64,000 nucleotides of DNA from NCBI RefSeq assembly GCF_918797505.1, contig NC_092796.1, forward strand, positions 31,816,098 to 31,880,097, written 5' to 3'. A model generated the notes under the pieces. The model ran no database searches and had not been told where the DNA came from. It saw only the letters and a list, made by a program, of their open reading frames with translations. This document shows, piece by piece, positions 56,801-64,000 of the stretch. Position 1 is the stretch's first letter; each line of letters begins with the position of its first letter. A program made the position numbers and the translations under genes. This DNA comes from Bemisia tabaci. Lineage: Eukaryota > Arthropoda > Insecta > Hemiptera > Aleyrodidae.

Positions 56801-59800
56801 CCCAAATTCGTATCTTACCGAAATCAATTTTGCAAGGCACAAAGGTTCATACGGCGTTTTTCCTTAGGACGGCAGCTCCTCGATTGTTGAATCGATATCG
56901 AATGACCTTGATCGATATATAGCATTGTTAAGATAGGGATTTATCGATCGGAAGCATTCGATAACGATTCAACAATCGACCCGCAGTACAGGTTTTAGGT
57001 TACCTGATCATCGACCGAAGGGTAATTGGAGCTGATCTTGCGCCAGTCGATTGTACATGCCTGAGGTGGAGGGCCTTTGGTGGGTGGCGGGTAAGTCGTC
57101 GTCGTCGTCTTGGGCTTCTTCGTGCTTTTGAGCAATCCAAATCTTCCATCTCTCCCCTCCCACTCTTCCTCATCTTCCTCCTCTTCTTCATGATCAAGTT
57201 CTAATCTGGTCAAAAAGTTCTCCCGCCTGTCGTCGGGCATCCGGTAAGTAAGGTACCTCGCCCTGAACTCTTCTCCTGTCCACAACCAAAAACTCCGCTT
57301 TACACAATGGATCGTGTTCGATACATCAAAGAGGTGAGATTGTATCGATATCCAGTGGCGCGGCGTGCTTTGCGATATATCGATTGATCGGTCATTTAAA
57401 CCCATGGAAAAGTATCGATAAACAGGGTGTTCGCAGCGAACACCTTAATAATCGATCATTAACCACGGCTTCAAATAGTGATATATCGATGTATCGCGAA
57501 ACACGCCACGCCACTGTCGATATCCATTTGTTCAACATGTAAATGTCGAAGGCAATTAATCAAATCAGGCATTTTATCAAATGCCTAGCCCGGTAGTCAA
57601 ATTTTGACAGTTTACGGAATTCTGTAAATTCATGGCGGGGAGTTCACGGGTTCTCAATGTTTTGAAAAAGAATAACTCTTCAAATTTGCGAACTTCCCTT
57701 GTTCCGTCCTTTCTACACGCCTTCAGTACAGTGGCGTGGCGTGCTTTGCGATATATCGATTGATCTGTCATTTAAATCTATGGAAAAGGATCGATTAACA
57801 GGTTGTTCGCAGCGAACACCTTAATAATCGATTCTTTACCATAGGTTTAAATTACACAACAATCGATATATCGTAAAGCACGCCACGCCACTGCTTCAGT
57901 ATATTTAAATGTTGAAATTTTAAAAATTCTATGTTTTATGACGTGCTGAAAATTTCATGATAAATTTGCATTTAGAATCTTAAATTTGTTGCTCCCGCAG
58001 CTCTTGAAGTACCATTACAAATAAGACAAACAGAACCAACGCAACATGGAAATAGAGCGAGGAGAATGAAAAAAAAAAAACTGACACTTGATTTATTTCC
58101 TTCCCTCTCAATCCGACGCCTGATCCTTTTTTCCTGATGTAGATAGTTGTAGACTTGGATTTGGACGTATTTCTACCAAACAGACCTAGGTGAAGGTGAG
58201 AAATATGGGGTGTGCTCGTTAGTTCTCTTTGCGTAAGAGTGAATGAGAATAATAAAGCGCCAGTGACGTCAGTGGCAACGAACGAGGGTAAGCTCGAGGA
58301 CGCGGAAGCGGGGACATCGTCGTCGGGGCACTTTAACTCATGAACCCTGTCTACAACGCTCTCTCGCCATGCCCGCGGCTCACGAGTTCCGCATTCAGTT
58401 GGCACATAGGTCTCTTTGATAGAATGTAAAATCCCGCTTTTCCAATTCTTCAAAAGGAATCACGCCCACTTTTACATTGCTTCTTATGCAGCTTCGACGA
58501 GCACACCCCATATTTGCACCTACACATAGGTCTGTTTGGTAGAAATACGTCCATTTAAAGCTCGTATCTACCGACCTCATATGGTCACGTGTTTCGAGCA
58601 AGCCCCGATCAATTTGTTCCGGCTTGAGCATTTGAGGGTTAAAAAAATAAGAAGGGAACCAGTGGCGTGGCGTGCTTTGCGATCTATCGATATTTCTCCG
58701 TTTGAAGCTGTGGTAAATAATCGATCATTTCAGGTGTTGCGAACACCCTACTTATCGATACTTTTCCATGGGTTCAAATGGCCCATCAATCTATAAGTCG
58801 AAGGGAACGGAGATTTCCCAACACCGCGAACGACATACTTACGTGGTATCAAAGTTTCACCGTCGATGTGTAATGTGTGCAGTGGCGAGGCGTGAATGAT
58901 CGATTATCGATATCTTCCCATTTGAAGCTGTAGTGAAGAATCGATTATTAATGTGTTCGTTGCGAATACGTATCGATCCTTTACCATAGGTTTAAATGGC
59001 AGATCAATCCAATTATAGCAAAGCACGCCACCACTGACAAATCTCGTTTGAAGCCGTTGCCGCTGCTGTAGTGCATCATTTGTGCCACTTGTCAATTTTT
59101 GAAAATATTCAATGTGGAAACTCAAACATTCTTAATTACACAAGTATTTTTTCTCTTGTTGAAATTTGTTGAATATCCTGTTGAGTGTTGTTTGCGGCCT
59201 CTTAAAAATTCACGTTAATTCAACCTAAAGTAGTTATTCAACCTACTTGTTAAGTCCGCCATCACGTTGACACCAAATATTGCTGTTTGCTCGGGATCAG
59301 CGTTGAGTTCTTCAATTTTCTTTAAATTGTCTTTGAAAATTTCGAATCTCCTCATTTTCTCCTCCAGTGAATCGTATACTTTCTCGTGCTCGACCATGAA
59401 TTGTTCGAATTGTTGCATCAAGGCAAGTTCCACAGCTCCATCCTGTATGCAACAATAAAAATCTGATATAACACACCGCTGCCTAAATAAATTACTTAGT
59501 TTATTTTCTGGGATTCATTTTCGATGAAACAGCTGAGGTATTCACAGCTCTTCTTGTGTACATTTTAGAGATAAAACATCAAATCAAAGTCCTCGTAAAA
59601 GGGATCATGAGGCAATATCACTTTGAGCTCATGCTGAGGCCTATCCTCGAAAGTTTTTTTTCTTAGTCAAGTCTTTTTGAACGTACACACACTATTGAAA
59701 ACAAGAGCGGATTGGCTCCAAATTTTTCAAGGGGCGGGACCCTCCAAAAGTGGATTTGTGGCCCTACTAAGAAGAGGGAGGGGGTCTGAAGGTCCTCCTC

Positions 59801-62277
59801 CAGGCAATTTTGGAAATAGCGCCTCACTTAGTTCGCATTTTAAGAAATTGGACGATATACAATGACAATAAAATGAGAAACAGAAGTTAAAAAACAAATA
59901 CAATTTTATATGCTATGAATGCTATTTTTTTCATTATTTTCCAAAAAATGACAAGGAAAAAAGCAAACAGCTTGTGCTATGAGAGAAGCAAATACAGTAG
60001 ACTCTGGACTATCCGGCTTCGTATTATCCGGACTCTGGATTATCCGGATCGATTTTTCAACCATGTAACTACGTGCGCATTCCGATAAGTGAGCGGATCC
60101 GCGGAGAAGCGGTCGCAAGGCATATTGGCGCCTGCAAGGCTGAAGGAATACTTCACGCATTGCGCTAAACAGTGAGGTCGGCGTATAAATACTTCTCGCA
60201 ATACGCCAAACGCAGTGCAGTCGGTTATTTAGCCTAATACGCACATTAGCGGCTACAAGACTGCATGAATACTTCACGCATTACGCGCTTTAATCGTTGT
60301 ATTGTAATTTATCGTTGTCGGCTACCATTCACAATCACCATTGAGTCGTTAAGTTTGGCGTTAACCTTTTAAATTCGTGTTGGTATGTACATGATGTAAT
60401 TGATGTATACATAATAAGAATACTGTGGTGTTGGTCGGTGGTGTTTGTGTTTACTATTATTATCCGGATTTCTTTTTCATCCGGATCGGGCCCGGCACCA
60501 ATTAATCCGGATAATCGAGAGTCTACTGTAAATGAAAATAAGAGTCATTCCGTCCTAGTTTAAAAGCTCAAAAGTAAGCGGTATCAGGGATTTATCAACG
60601 GAGCGGGAGTTATTTATTGATTTTTTTTATTTTTATTTTCAACAGGTTTGGTGTTTAATAACAACAATCATTCAAGTTCTTATCTGATGGAAATAGTGAA
60701 ATAAAACTCAGACGAGTGATTTTTGTTTTCTTTATACTTCAGTGCTTCATTCACTAGCTCGAAGAAAACTCACTGAAATTTTCAAATTAAAACGCCTAAC
60801 AGTATCCTAAATGAAATTAGTGAATGGGTCGAATTTTGCAACATTGAAAGTTAGTTACGTTTTTCCGTCTGAAAGACGACGAAACGAGAACTGAACTGCC
60901 CGCGCAGTTCATTGTATATATGTATGTTTGTGGAGTGTTAGAGACTGCTGGTAAAAAATAATTTTTTTATCATATTTGACTTGTGGCGTCCACCCACGTA
61001 GTTTCTATTAGAGACTGCTGGCCATCGACATAGGCGGTTCTACGGGGGTGCCAGTGGGTGCCGGGCACCCCCAAGCAAAAATTAAGTACGGTTATCAGAA
61101 CCGTGAAATTACTGCTCTTAAAGATTCTGTATTCGCTCACACTGAGGAAAAATCCCAGCAATTAATTGAAAATGTTTCAAACAGAATTAATATTGATAGC
61201 CGTGTTTTACAAAGCTCCTACTGTTTTTTTTATGGTAAGATTGTAGTTTTGATGGAAAGTTTTGCTAAAAATTTTCTACATTGAATTTATAGGTATTTAA
61301 GTAGAAAAGGAAGGAGAGAAAAAGAGAAAGGAGGGTAGGAAAGGGATAAAACTTGAGGGCCGAAATTTAGGCCTCCCCTGAGCGACCGTCCCCTTCGGGG
61401 CCGGTCTGCGACATTTTCCACCTCTGGGCACCCCCAAGCATGAAAGTCTAGAACCGCGTATGGCCATCGAAACTCTAATTGTAATTCCTCAGAGCTTGAC
61501 TTGACAGAAAACACTCATCGAAATTTTTGGTCCCAGTCCTCGTGGATGCCTACAAATTTCTATATTGAGTAGAATTTTTGATGGAGTGAGTAACCATTGA
61601 AATACGTACTTGTGATTCTACTTCCACGTCCTTGAATAAGCATATCAATACAGCCGTCGCAAAAACCTGAACAGAGCAAGAACATGGATGTAAAAGTGAG
61701 AGTGATTAATAAATGTGAATATTGACATGATCATAGGCAAACAAGAGAACTTATTTTCGAAAACACATATTTTCAATTGCAGTTTCCAATATTTACGCCG
61801 CAATTTCGAATGAATAAAATCATCCAAATGCATTCTTTGAACTCTTGCAGAACATTCTCCACACATGCAGAAAATAAAAATGCGAAAGCTTTCAAGTCTT
61901 GACACATGTTAATTATGCATACTTTACCAATTTTTACTTGGAGCCAAGTGCAGCCTTTGATGTTTCAAGAAATACGTGATTTTTTAAAATCACGTGAGAC
62001 CTTATGATGGGAGGGAAGTTAATAGTCAGTATTTTTGATACATAAAAATTAGATATCAGTAGTACATTTTTCACGGGGTATATTTCAAGACTGGATTTAG
62101 TTAAAATCATTAATATCCCTATTTGTTAAAAAAAATGCAGGTACTTGTATATGCCTTGTCCTCCAAATCCCTTTCTTGAACTTAACCCCGCGCGACCACA
62201 TGAGGAAACGTCCCCTTATGTGCTTTTACGCAACTTACAAAACGCCAGAAGAGTAATGAACAAGCGTAAGTCATCAT
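44815..62277 (-). CDS. Papain-family (C1A) cysteine protease, cathepsin L/F-like; nine exons, complete
   Basis: Nine exons join to 1,119 nt and 372 residues: 62277-62239, 61666-61610, 59442-59247, 57275-57004, 54500-54407, 53218-52959, 50529-50445, 47993-47944 and 44880-44815. Every intron is GT-AG and phases match (0,0,1,0,1,0,1,0). The N-terminus is hydrophobic and signal-peptide-like (about 1-32). An I29 inhibitor propeptide carries a full ERFNIN motif (E60, R64, F68, N71, I75, N79) and a GNFD variant (G89, N91, M93, D95). An unusual acidic stretch (127-137) and a Thr/Pro/Lys-rich stretch (149-168) separate it from the mature start near CTIDWRKI (171-178). The catalytic set is intact: oxyanion Gln188, Cys194 in CGSCWAF, His325 in NHAVVIVG, Asn341 in RNSWGTKWG. 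The family cleaves proteins in lysosomes or the gut lumen; which applies here is inference. Introns are full of transposons, but no frame is broken. The spacing between VVIVG and NSWG matches papain. Cathepsin L versus F cannot be settled by eye. Confidence 0.87.
45226..45442. mobile_element. Palindromic element in cathepsin intron 8
   Basis: ATCGAGAAAAAAGATTGGTA, mirrored by AATCTTTTTTCTCGGTG; CGCTGTATTTCACGCAGCGT arm inside. Confidence 0.65.
45467..45796. mobile_element. 330-bp inverted-repeat element in cathepsin intron 8
   Basis: CATAGAGTACATAGAGTTGT and GTGAGCTGGCGCCA, mirrored at 45745-45795; inner arms GTCACTTTTTCGAT and ATCGAAAAAGTGAC. Confidence 0.7.
46068..46670. mobile_element. 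603-bp inverted-repeat element with 6-bp target duplication
   Basis: CCAAAGACATAAAGACGGAG and its inverse; TCCTCT immediately outside on both sides. GC-rich patches occur near the right end. No coding capacity recognised. In cathepsin intron 8. Confidence 0.7.
46708..46865. mobile_element. Family Z copy 3, diverged
   Basis: GGACTACATTTGACAATTAT to TGGTCCAAATGTAGTT-type right arm; CCATTAGTTTCCATCCGCAG inside. Confidence 0.5.
47039..47366. mobile_element. 328-bp hAT-like MITE with 8-bp target duplication
   Basis: TAGAGTCCCTTCATACTGAG to CAGTATAAAATGACTCTA; GCTTATTC at 47031-47038 and 47367-47374. Inner arms GGTGTAATCTTTATTCC. A poly-G and (GT)n run is at 47317-47338. Confidence 0.78.
47569..47731. 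mobile_element. Family A copy 11, diverged
   Basis: CAGTGGCATGGCGTGCTTTG start and TGCCACTG end. It lies in cathepsin intron 8. Flanks are only loosely similar (GAACAGAT / AGACAGGT). Confidence 0.7.
47944..47993 (-). CDS. Cathepsin exon 8 (catalytic asparagine)
   Basis: Only 50 nt: two bases complete a split Asp codon, then AWRIRNSWGTKWGVEQ. Asn341 is the third catalytic residue and NSWG is near-invariant in the family. The acceptor ends AAATTTAG; the donor is GTAAGA, phase 0. Confidence 0.9.
48041..48144. repeat. 53-bp tandem duplication
   Basis: GTAAATGTATGGAAAATTGC at 48041 and again at 48094 with small changes. In cathepsin intron 7. Confidence 0.8.
48898..49161. mobile_element. Family J copy 4, in cathepsin intron 7
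   Basis: TATCGATGGTGAAACTACCG to GTATAGTTTCACCGTCGATA. Confidence 0.7.
49385..50262. mobile_element. Inverted-repeat element rich in TATAGCC motifs
   Basis: GTTCCAAAACACTATAG at the left; TATGGTATTTTGAAACG at the right. AGCCGGCT / TATAGCC motifs cluster in both flanks (49405-49480, 50070-50240). It contains the palindrome at 49761-49848. Confidence 0.5.
49761..49848. repeat. Near-perfect 88-bp palindrome built from the family-G unit
   Basis: 44-bp arms (GGCGCCTACAAACCTAACAG, GATACTTCACGCATTGCG) meet at 49804/49805 with a single mismatch. The arm is the same unit seen in family F and the pogo-like element. Confidence 0.85.
50445..50529 (-). CDS. Cathepsin exon 7 (catalytic histidine)
   Basis: Twenty-eight codons plus one base, from WYVGGVMISKYC to NHAVVIVGLCG. 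His325 in NHAVVIVG is the catalytic histidine. The acceptor is preceded by a long pyrimidine tract ending TTTGTAG; the donor is GTAAGC, phase 1. The usual VGYG is VGLCG here. Confidence 0.9.
50670..50940. mobile_element. Family J copy 5, in cathepsin intron 6
   Basis: ACTACATATCGACGGCGTAA to CTTACACCGTCGATACATC. Short pieces of the same right arm recur at 51200-51228 and 63890-63930. Confidence 0.6.
51769..52658. mobile_element. Family L copy 2, split by family K copy 2
   Basis: Same arms as copy 1 at 51769-52067 and 52438-52658. The whole lies inside the larger 51615-52889 element. Confidence 0.8.
52068..52437. mobile_element. Family K copy 2, inserted in a family L palindrome
   Basis: Both termini present and 4-bp duplication ATTT. 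The uninterrupted family L copy at 582-1090 shows the empty site TGTATTTGCTCCC. Confidence 0.85.
52959..53218 (-). CDS. Cathepsin exon 6 (core of mature enzyme)
   Basis: The phase-1 join gives LSKQ-E-LVDC, then CEGGW, then about 70 further residues ending MNCNDDMQ. LS-Q-ELVDC and C-x-GG are standard C1A signatures. The acceptor is the pyrimidine-rich TCTGCCCTCTTCGTAG, preferred over an in-frame upstream AG because it restores the LSKQELVDC match. The donor is GTAAGT, phase 0. Confidence 0.93.
53628..53996. mobile_element. Family K copy 3
   Basis: Both termini present; 4-bp duplication AGTT. It lies in cathepsin intron 5. Confidence 0.85.
54324..54399. mobile_element. Family K short form at the exon 5 splice donor
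   Basis: 76-bp hairpin with TATTTATGCTAAAAGGAACT arms; duplication AATT on both sides. The right copy of AATT overlaps the GTAAAT donor of cathepsin exon 5. Confidence 0.8.
54407..54500 (-). CDS. Cathepsin exon 5 (catalytic cysteine)
   Basis: Encodes KQCGSCWAFASVGAFEVLL and 12 more codons plus one base. Cys194 is the catalytic nucleophile, in the invariant CGSCWAF context. The acceptor is ATTTTTTGCAG and the donor is GTAAAT, phase 1. A short family-K transposon (54324-54399) begins at intron position +8, with its target duplication overlapping the donor. Confidence 0.93.
54612..54897. mobile_element. Family E copy 4, in cathepsin intron 4
   Basis: AGCGGGACGATTATTGAAAT to TTTTAATAATCGGCCCGC. 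Confidence 0.75.
55134..55270. mobile_element. Family E copy 5, one arm only
   Basis: GTTAGTTAGTCTATTACCCA to GTCTATCAATTTCAATAATT, matching the right arm of the others. Confidence 0.65.
55382..55457. mobile_element. Family K short form, second copy
   Basis: 76-bp hairpin GGACGTATTTATGCTAAAAG and its inverse; duplication AAAT on both sides. Confidence 0.85.
55490..55515. repeat. Poly-T run
   Basis: About 25 consecutive T in cathepsin intron 4. Confidence 0.85.
55838..56069. mobile_element. Family C copy, diverged
   Basis: ACCGTGCCGAGGAAAGACGC to AGTTCAAACGGCG; it abuts a family H element. A further half copy lies at 56305-56350 with a right end at 56843-56877. Confidence 0.6.
56068..56308. 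mobile_element. Family H copy 4, in cathepsin intron 4
   Basis: GCGCACAGTGGATCGAGTCA to TTGACTCAATCCACTATGCG. Confidence 0.7.
56506..56641. mobile_element. Family Z copy 2, in cathepsin intron 4
   Basis: GGACTACATTTTGCAATTTG to CAAATTGCAAAATGCAGTCC. Confidence 0.75.
57004..57275 (-). CDS. Cathepsin exon 4 (propeptide end, unusual linker, mature N-terminus)
   Basis: The phase-1 join completes ADLT-R-EEFRARYL, a canonical propeptide sequence. The exon then reads through an Asp/Glu-rich run, a Thr run and a Pro-rich run before ACTIDWRKI and PSVDDQ. The last residue is the oxyanion-hole Gln (188). The acceptor ends GTGGACAG and the donor is GTAACC, phase 0. The acidic plus Thr/Pro linker of about 45 residues is not standard for this family. 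A family-A transposon (57353-57516) starts 78 bp upstream of the exon. Confidence 0.9.
57353..57516. mobile_element. Family A copy 12, in cathepsin intron 3
   Basis: Perfect 8-bp duplication TCGATATC; both termini intact. It lies just upstream (in gene direction) of exon 4. Confidence 0.87.
57729..57893. mobile_element. Family A copy 13, in cathepsin intron 3
   Basis: Perfect 8-bp duplication CTTCAGTA; near-perfect hairpin. Confidence 0.87.
58163..58552. mobile_element. Family K copy 4
   Basis: Both termini present; 4-bp duplication ATTT. It lies in cathepsin intron 3. Confidence 0.85.
58660..58800. mobile_element. Family A copy 14, right terminus missing
   Basis: Starts CAGTGGCGTGGCGTGCTTTG. 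AAGGGAAC is at 58652-58659 and again at 58801-58808. The right inverted repeat, however, stops at CTATAAGTCG without CGCCACTG. Confidence 0.7.
58880..59036. mobile_element. Family A copy 15, in cathepsin intron 3
   Basis: Starts CAGTGGCGAGGCGTGAATGA and ends GCACGCCACCACTG; no clear duplication. Confidence 0.7.
59247..59442 (-). CDS. Cathepsin exon 3 (I29 propeptide)
   Basis: Encodes residues 33-97 plus one base. It contains the complete ERFNIN helix (E-x3-R-x3-F-x2-N-x3-I-x3-N) and the GNFD-like sequence FGVNVMADLT. The acceptor is TTGCATACAG and the donor is GTAGGT, phase 1. The family uses this region to keep the zymogen inactive and to assist folding. Confidence 0.9.
59708..59870. repeat. 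Family I-like fragment
   Basis: GGGGCGGGACCCTCCAAAAG and AGGGAGGGGGTCTGAAGGTC, then ATTTTGGAAATAG. It resembles the ends of family I. In cathepsin intron 2. Confidence 0.4.
59995..60528. mobile_element. Non-autonomous pogo/Tigger-like element (Tc1/mariner superfamily)
   Basis: Ends CAGTAGACTCTGGACTATCC and the inverse of CAGTAGACTCTCGATTATCC, flanked by TA on both sides. ATCCGG repeats occur near both ends. No transposase remains. Inside (about 60113-60290) are two or three units of the 65-bp family-G repeat. It lies in cathepsin intron 2. Confidence 0.78.
61029..61462. mobile_element. 434-bp element with CATAGGCGGTTCTA ends and 8-bp duplication
   Basis: CATAGGCGGTTCTACGGGGG to TCTAGAACCGCGTATG; GCCATCGA on both sides. 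GGGCACCCCCAAGCA occurs in both flanks. In cathepsin intron 2. Confidence 0.7.
61610..61666 (-). CDS. Cathepsin exon 2 (signal-peptide exon)
   Basis: Nineteen codons (VFATAVLICLFKDVEVESQ) lie between a pyrimidine-rich acceptor ending TTCAG and a GTACGT donor, phase 0 on both sides. The hydrophobic run VFATAVLICLF fits the core of a secretion signal. It splices directly onto the propeptide exon at DGAVELALMQQ. Confidence 0.75.
62239..62277 (-). CDS. Cathepsin exon 1 (candidate start exon)
   Basis: Thirteen codons starting ATG ATG and ending in phase 0 at a GTAAGT donor; they read MMTYACSLLFWRF. Joined to exon 2 this makes a hydrophobic leader. It is the least certain exon: it was chosen because an ATG, an open frame, the right phase and a strong donor coincide about 570 bp upstream of exon 2. 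Starting at the second ATG is equally possible. A different start exon further upstream cannot be excluded. Confidence 0.45.
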
Positions 62278-62543
62278 GGTCCGCAGATAAGCCACAAATC
62301 AAAGGAGGGCAGTGTCAGTCCAGCAGAAATTTCGAATTCCAGGATCGCGCTAAGACCAAGATATTTCTAGATTCTTCTCTGTCGTGTGAAGCACGATCAA
62401 CTCTCTAAGCAGGCACTGAGTGAACTGCCATGCATCCTCTAGAAAAATGCCTAAATGGTTTGCAAATTGTTGTTTCCGGTAACTTTCCTTTCTGCGGGAA
62501 CAGAAAGAAATGGGTACTAGATCATAATTACCAGATGAGGAGC

Positions 62544-62777
62544 TCGGAGGACAAGGCGCATAAGTGCAGTTTTTGAAAAAATTGAGATATTAGAGATTTC
62601 AATAAAACTATTCTTAATGCATAATCTGTGAAAAATTCGTTCCACAATTCCAATTTTTAAGCATCGAAAAGTCAGTTTGAACTTTCATCCCGTCATAAGG
62701 ATCAATATAATTTCGAAACTTAAAATACGTATTTCTCGAAATAGCAAAAACTGCACTTATGCGCCTTGTCCTTCAAG
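62544..62777. mobile_element. Family O copy 2, upstream of the cathepsin start
   Basis: CGGAGGACAAGGCGCATAAG to TATGCGCCTTGTCCTTCAAG. It lies about 270 bp upstream of the predicted first exon, so it may be in or near the promoter. Confidence 0.7.
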
Positions 62778-62938
62778 CCCCTCAGATGATGTGTGTTTTT
62801 CTTCCGGTTTCTCACGTGTGTGTTTAGCTCCTCCTGTTCTCAACACTTAATTATCTTCGACTTGACGTTTGCTCGGGTAATGTGTTATCACCGCTTGGTT
62901 ACCTGTCGTTGTTTCTTGCCCGTTGGTAAATTCATATA

Positions 62939-63854
62939 GGGTAGGTGGGGGTAAGAGTACACACGGGGTAAAAGTACGCACCGCACTTTTTTCGTGTGCT
63001 TTGTTTGAATTTATGATGGCATCGGGTGTTGGTTGTTGGCAACAGAGTTTCACCTGTTGACGAAGTTTTGTGCGAAGCAGATGGGTTTTGACGGAATTAT
63101 GAGGCAAATTCACTTTTCATGCAAAAAAGATCGATTTATTGTCTGTTGTGAGTAGAATAGTTGATGGAAAAAATCGGACAGGCACCATATCAAAGTGTTA
63201 TAGTGTTGGCTTTAATAATCCGTAGTTGTTTTCACACCTTGGGCCTTGGGCCCAAAGTTTTAGTTTATGTTGTCCAATGTTTACAAATGGGGCAAGAGTA
63301 CGCAGCCAGAATGGGGCAAAAGTACGCGCCCAAAAGTGGGGCATAGTAAGGGGGGGAGGTGTATAGGAACTTTAACACAGACGATGTAGGCAACTCAGTA
63401 TCTTCATAAATTTTTATGTTTCTTTGTTCAATTTGGGCAATTATTATACCTTGTTCTTTTCCTGTTTAAAAAAAAAATGACCTCGAAAATCATTGGGGAG
63501 CTTGTGGAGACTGAATTATTTTTTAGTTTTTCACAGTAAAAGTGGTTAGGCACTACTGGAACCCTTTGAGACAGTTTCAGTCGTTTTCTGGGATGTAACA
63601 GCAATTTGGAGCCCAGGAGATTTTTTTTAAAAAAAAATTGCACCTGCGAACTTTTGCCCAATTATTAAATGGGGCAAAAGTACACATTTTCAAATTTTTT
63701 TAAAAAATTCGTCACAGCCATGGATTTGATTTCTAAATTCGGACAACGCAGGGCACTTGTAGGTGCCTGGCCACTTTTCCCGCCCTAAAAGTCGATTCGG
63801 TCTCGGAAATACAGGAAAAACAAAAGAAAATCGTACTCTTACCCTCACCTACCC
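62939..63854. mobile_element. TA-flanked inverted-repeat transposon rich in GGGGTAAAAGTAC motifs
   Basis: Termini GGGTAGGTGGGGGTAAGAGT and its inverse, with TA on each side, 916 bp. Internally it repeats GGGGCAAAAGTAC-type motifs near 62970, 63290, 63310 and 63670. No coding capacity was recognised. It lies upstream of the cathepsin start. Confidence 0.65.
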
Positions 63855-63936
63855 TACACTAATCGAAACACAGTTTTAAGGAAAACGTCAAATCGACGGT
63901 GTAAGTCCGCAATCACATAACTCGTGCCACGTGCCA

Positions 63937-64000
63937 GAACGTGCCAGCGGGAGAGGGGTGCATAAGACGCGTTTACTCGTGTTGAACACATTTTTTGGGA
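63937..64000. mobile_element. Family F copy 3, internal part in reverse orientation, cut by the window end
   Basis: The last 60 bp match the reverse complement of 17413-17475 in copy 1 (GTGCCAGCGGGAGAGGGGTG onward). Confidence 0.65.

Noticed and set aside
57980..58453. 157-codon - strand frame
   Set aside because: Mostly family K transposon sequence; similar frames appear in other K copies.
62145..62408. 87-codon + strand frame at the cathepsin start
   Set aside because: No domain and no splice support; it overlaps the candidate exon 1 on the other strand. It cannot be excluded completely.

Overview
This window looks like animal nuclear DNA, most likely from an insect. The evidence is GT-AG introns, a caudal-class homeodomain split by an intron, a cathepsin gene in nine small exons, an isolated cytosolic-type tRNA-Lys, a nuclear copy of mitochondrial 12S rRNA, and an extreme load of short palindromic DNA transposons. 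The repeat style reminds me of hemipteran (whitefly-like) genomes, but I could not check that. Most of the long open reading frames are chance frames or lie inside inverted repeats.

Two protein-coding loci are well supported. On the + strand, the last two coding exons of a caudal homeobox gene lie at 34109-34254 and 36056-36136. They encode the whole homeodomain and a short C-terminus; I did not find the upstream exons in the preceding 34 kb. On the - strand, 62277-44815 holds what I read as a complete papain-family (C1A, cathepsin L/F-like) cysteine protease gene. It has nine exons, 1,119 coding bases and 372 residues. The splice phases agree across all eight introns, and the oxyanion Gln, catalytic Cys, His and Asn are all present. 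The two genes end tail to tail about 8.7 kb apart.

From 1 to 34 kb there is no convincing gene apart from tRNA-Lys (- strand, 23759-23687). This stretch is a mosaic of miniature inverted-repeat elements, a retroposed poly(A) sequence (25611-26002), a mitochondrial insertion (about 27075-27200) and AT-rich unique DNA. A 104-codon reading frame at 26066-26380 with two hydrophobic segments is the best remaining protein candidate, but it is weak. From 36 to 44 kb there is more of the same, including an inverted repeat just after the caudal stop codon and a roughly 305-bp tandem repeat. From 44.8 to 62.3 kb the cathepsin introns are packed with transposons, one of which abuts a splice donor. From 62.5 to 64 kb there are more transposons, the last running off the window end.

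At least a dozen repeat families can be defined by eye. Several show clean target-site duplications: 8 bp (hAT-like: families A, B, F and single elements), 4 bp (family K), TA (pogo/Tigger-like and one other) and 6 bp (one element). Family letters are my own labels. No microbial operon, CRISPR array or phage-like system is present. The most unusual signals are the long direct repeats flanking two CACTG-ended elements, a roughly 65-bp unit shared by unrelated transposons, and the transposon at the exon-5 splice donor.
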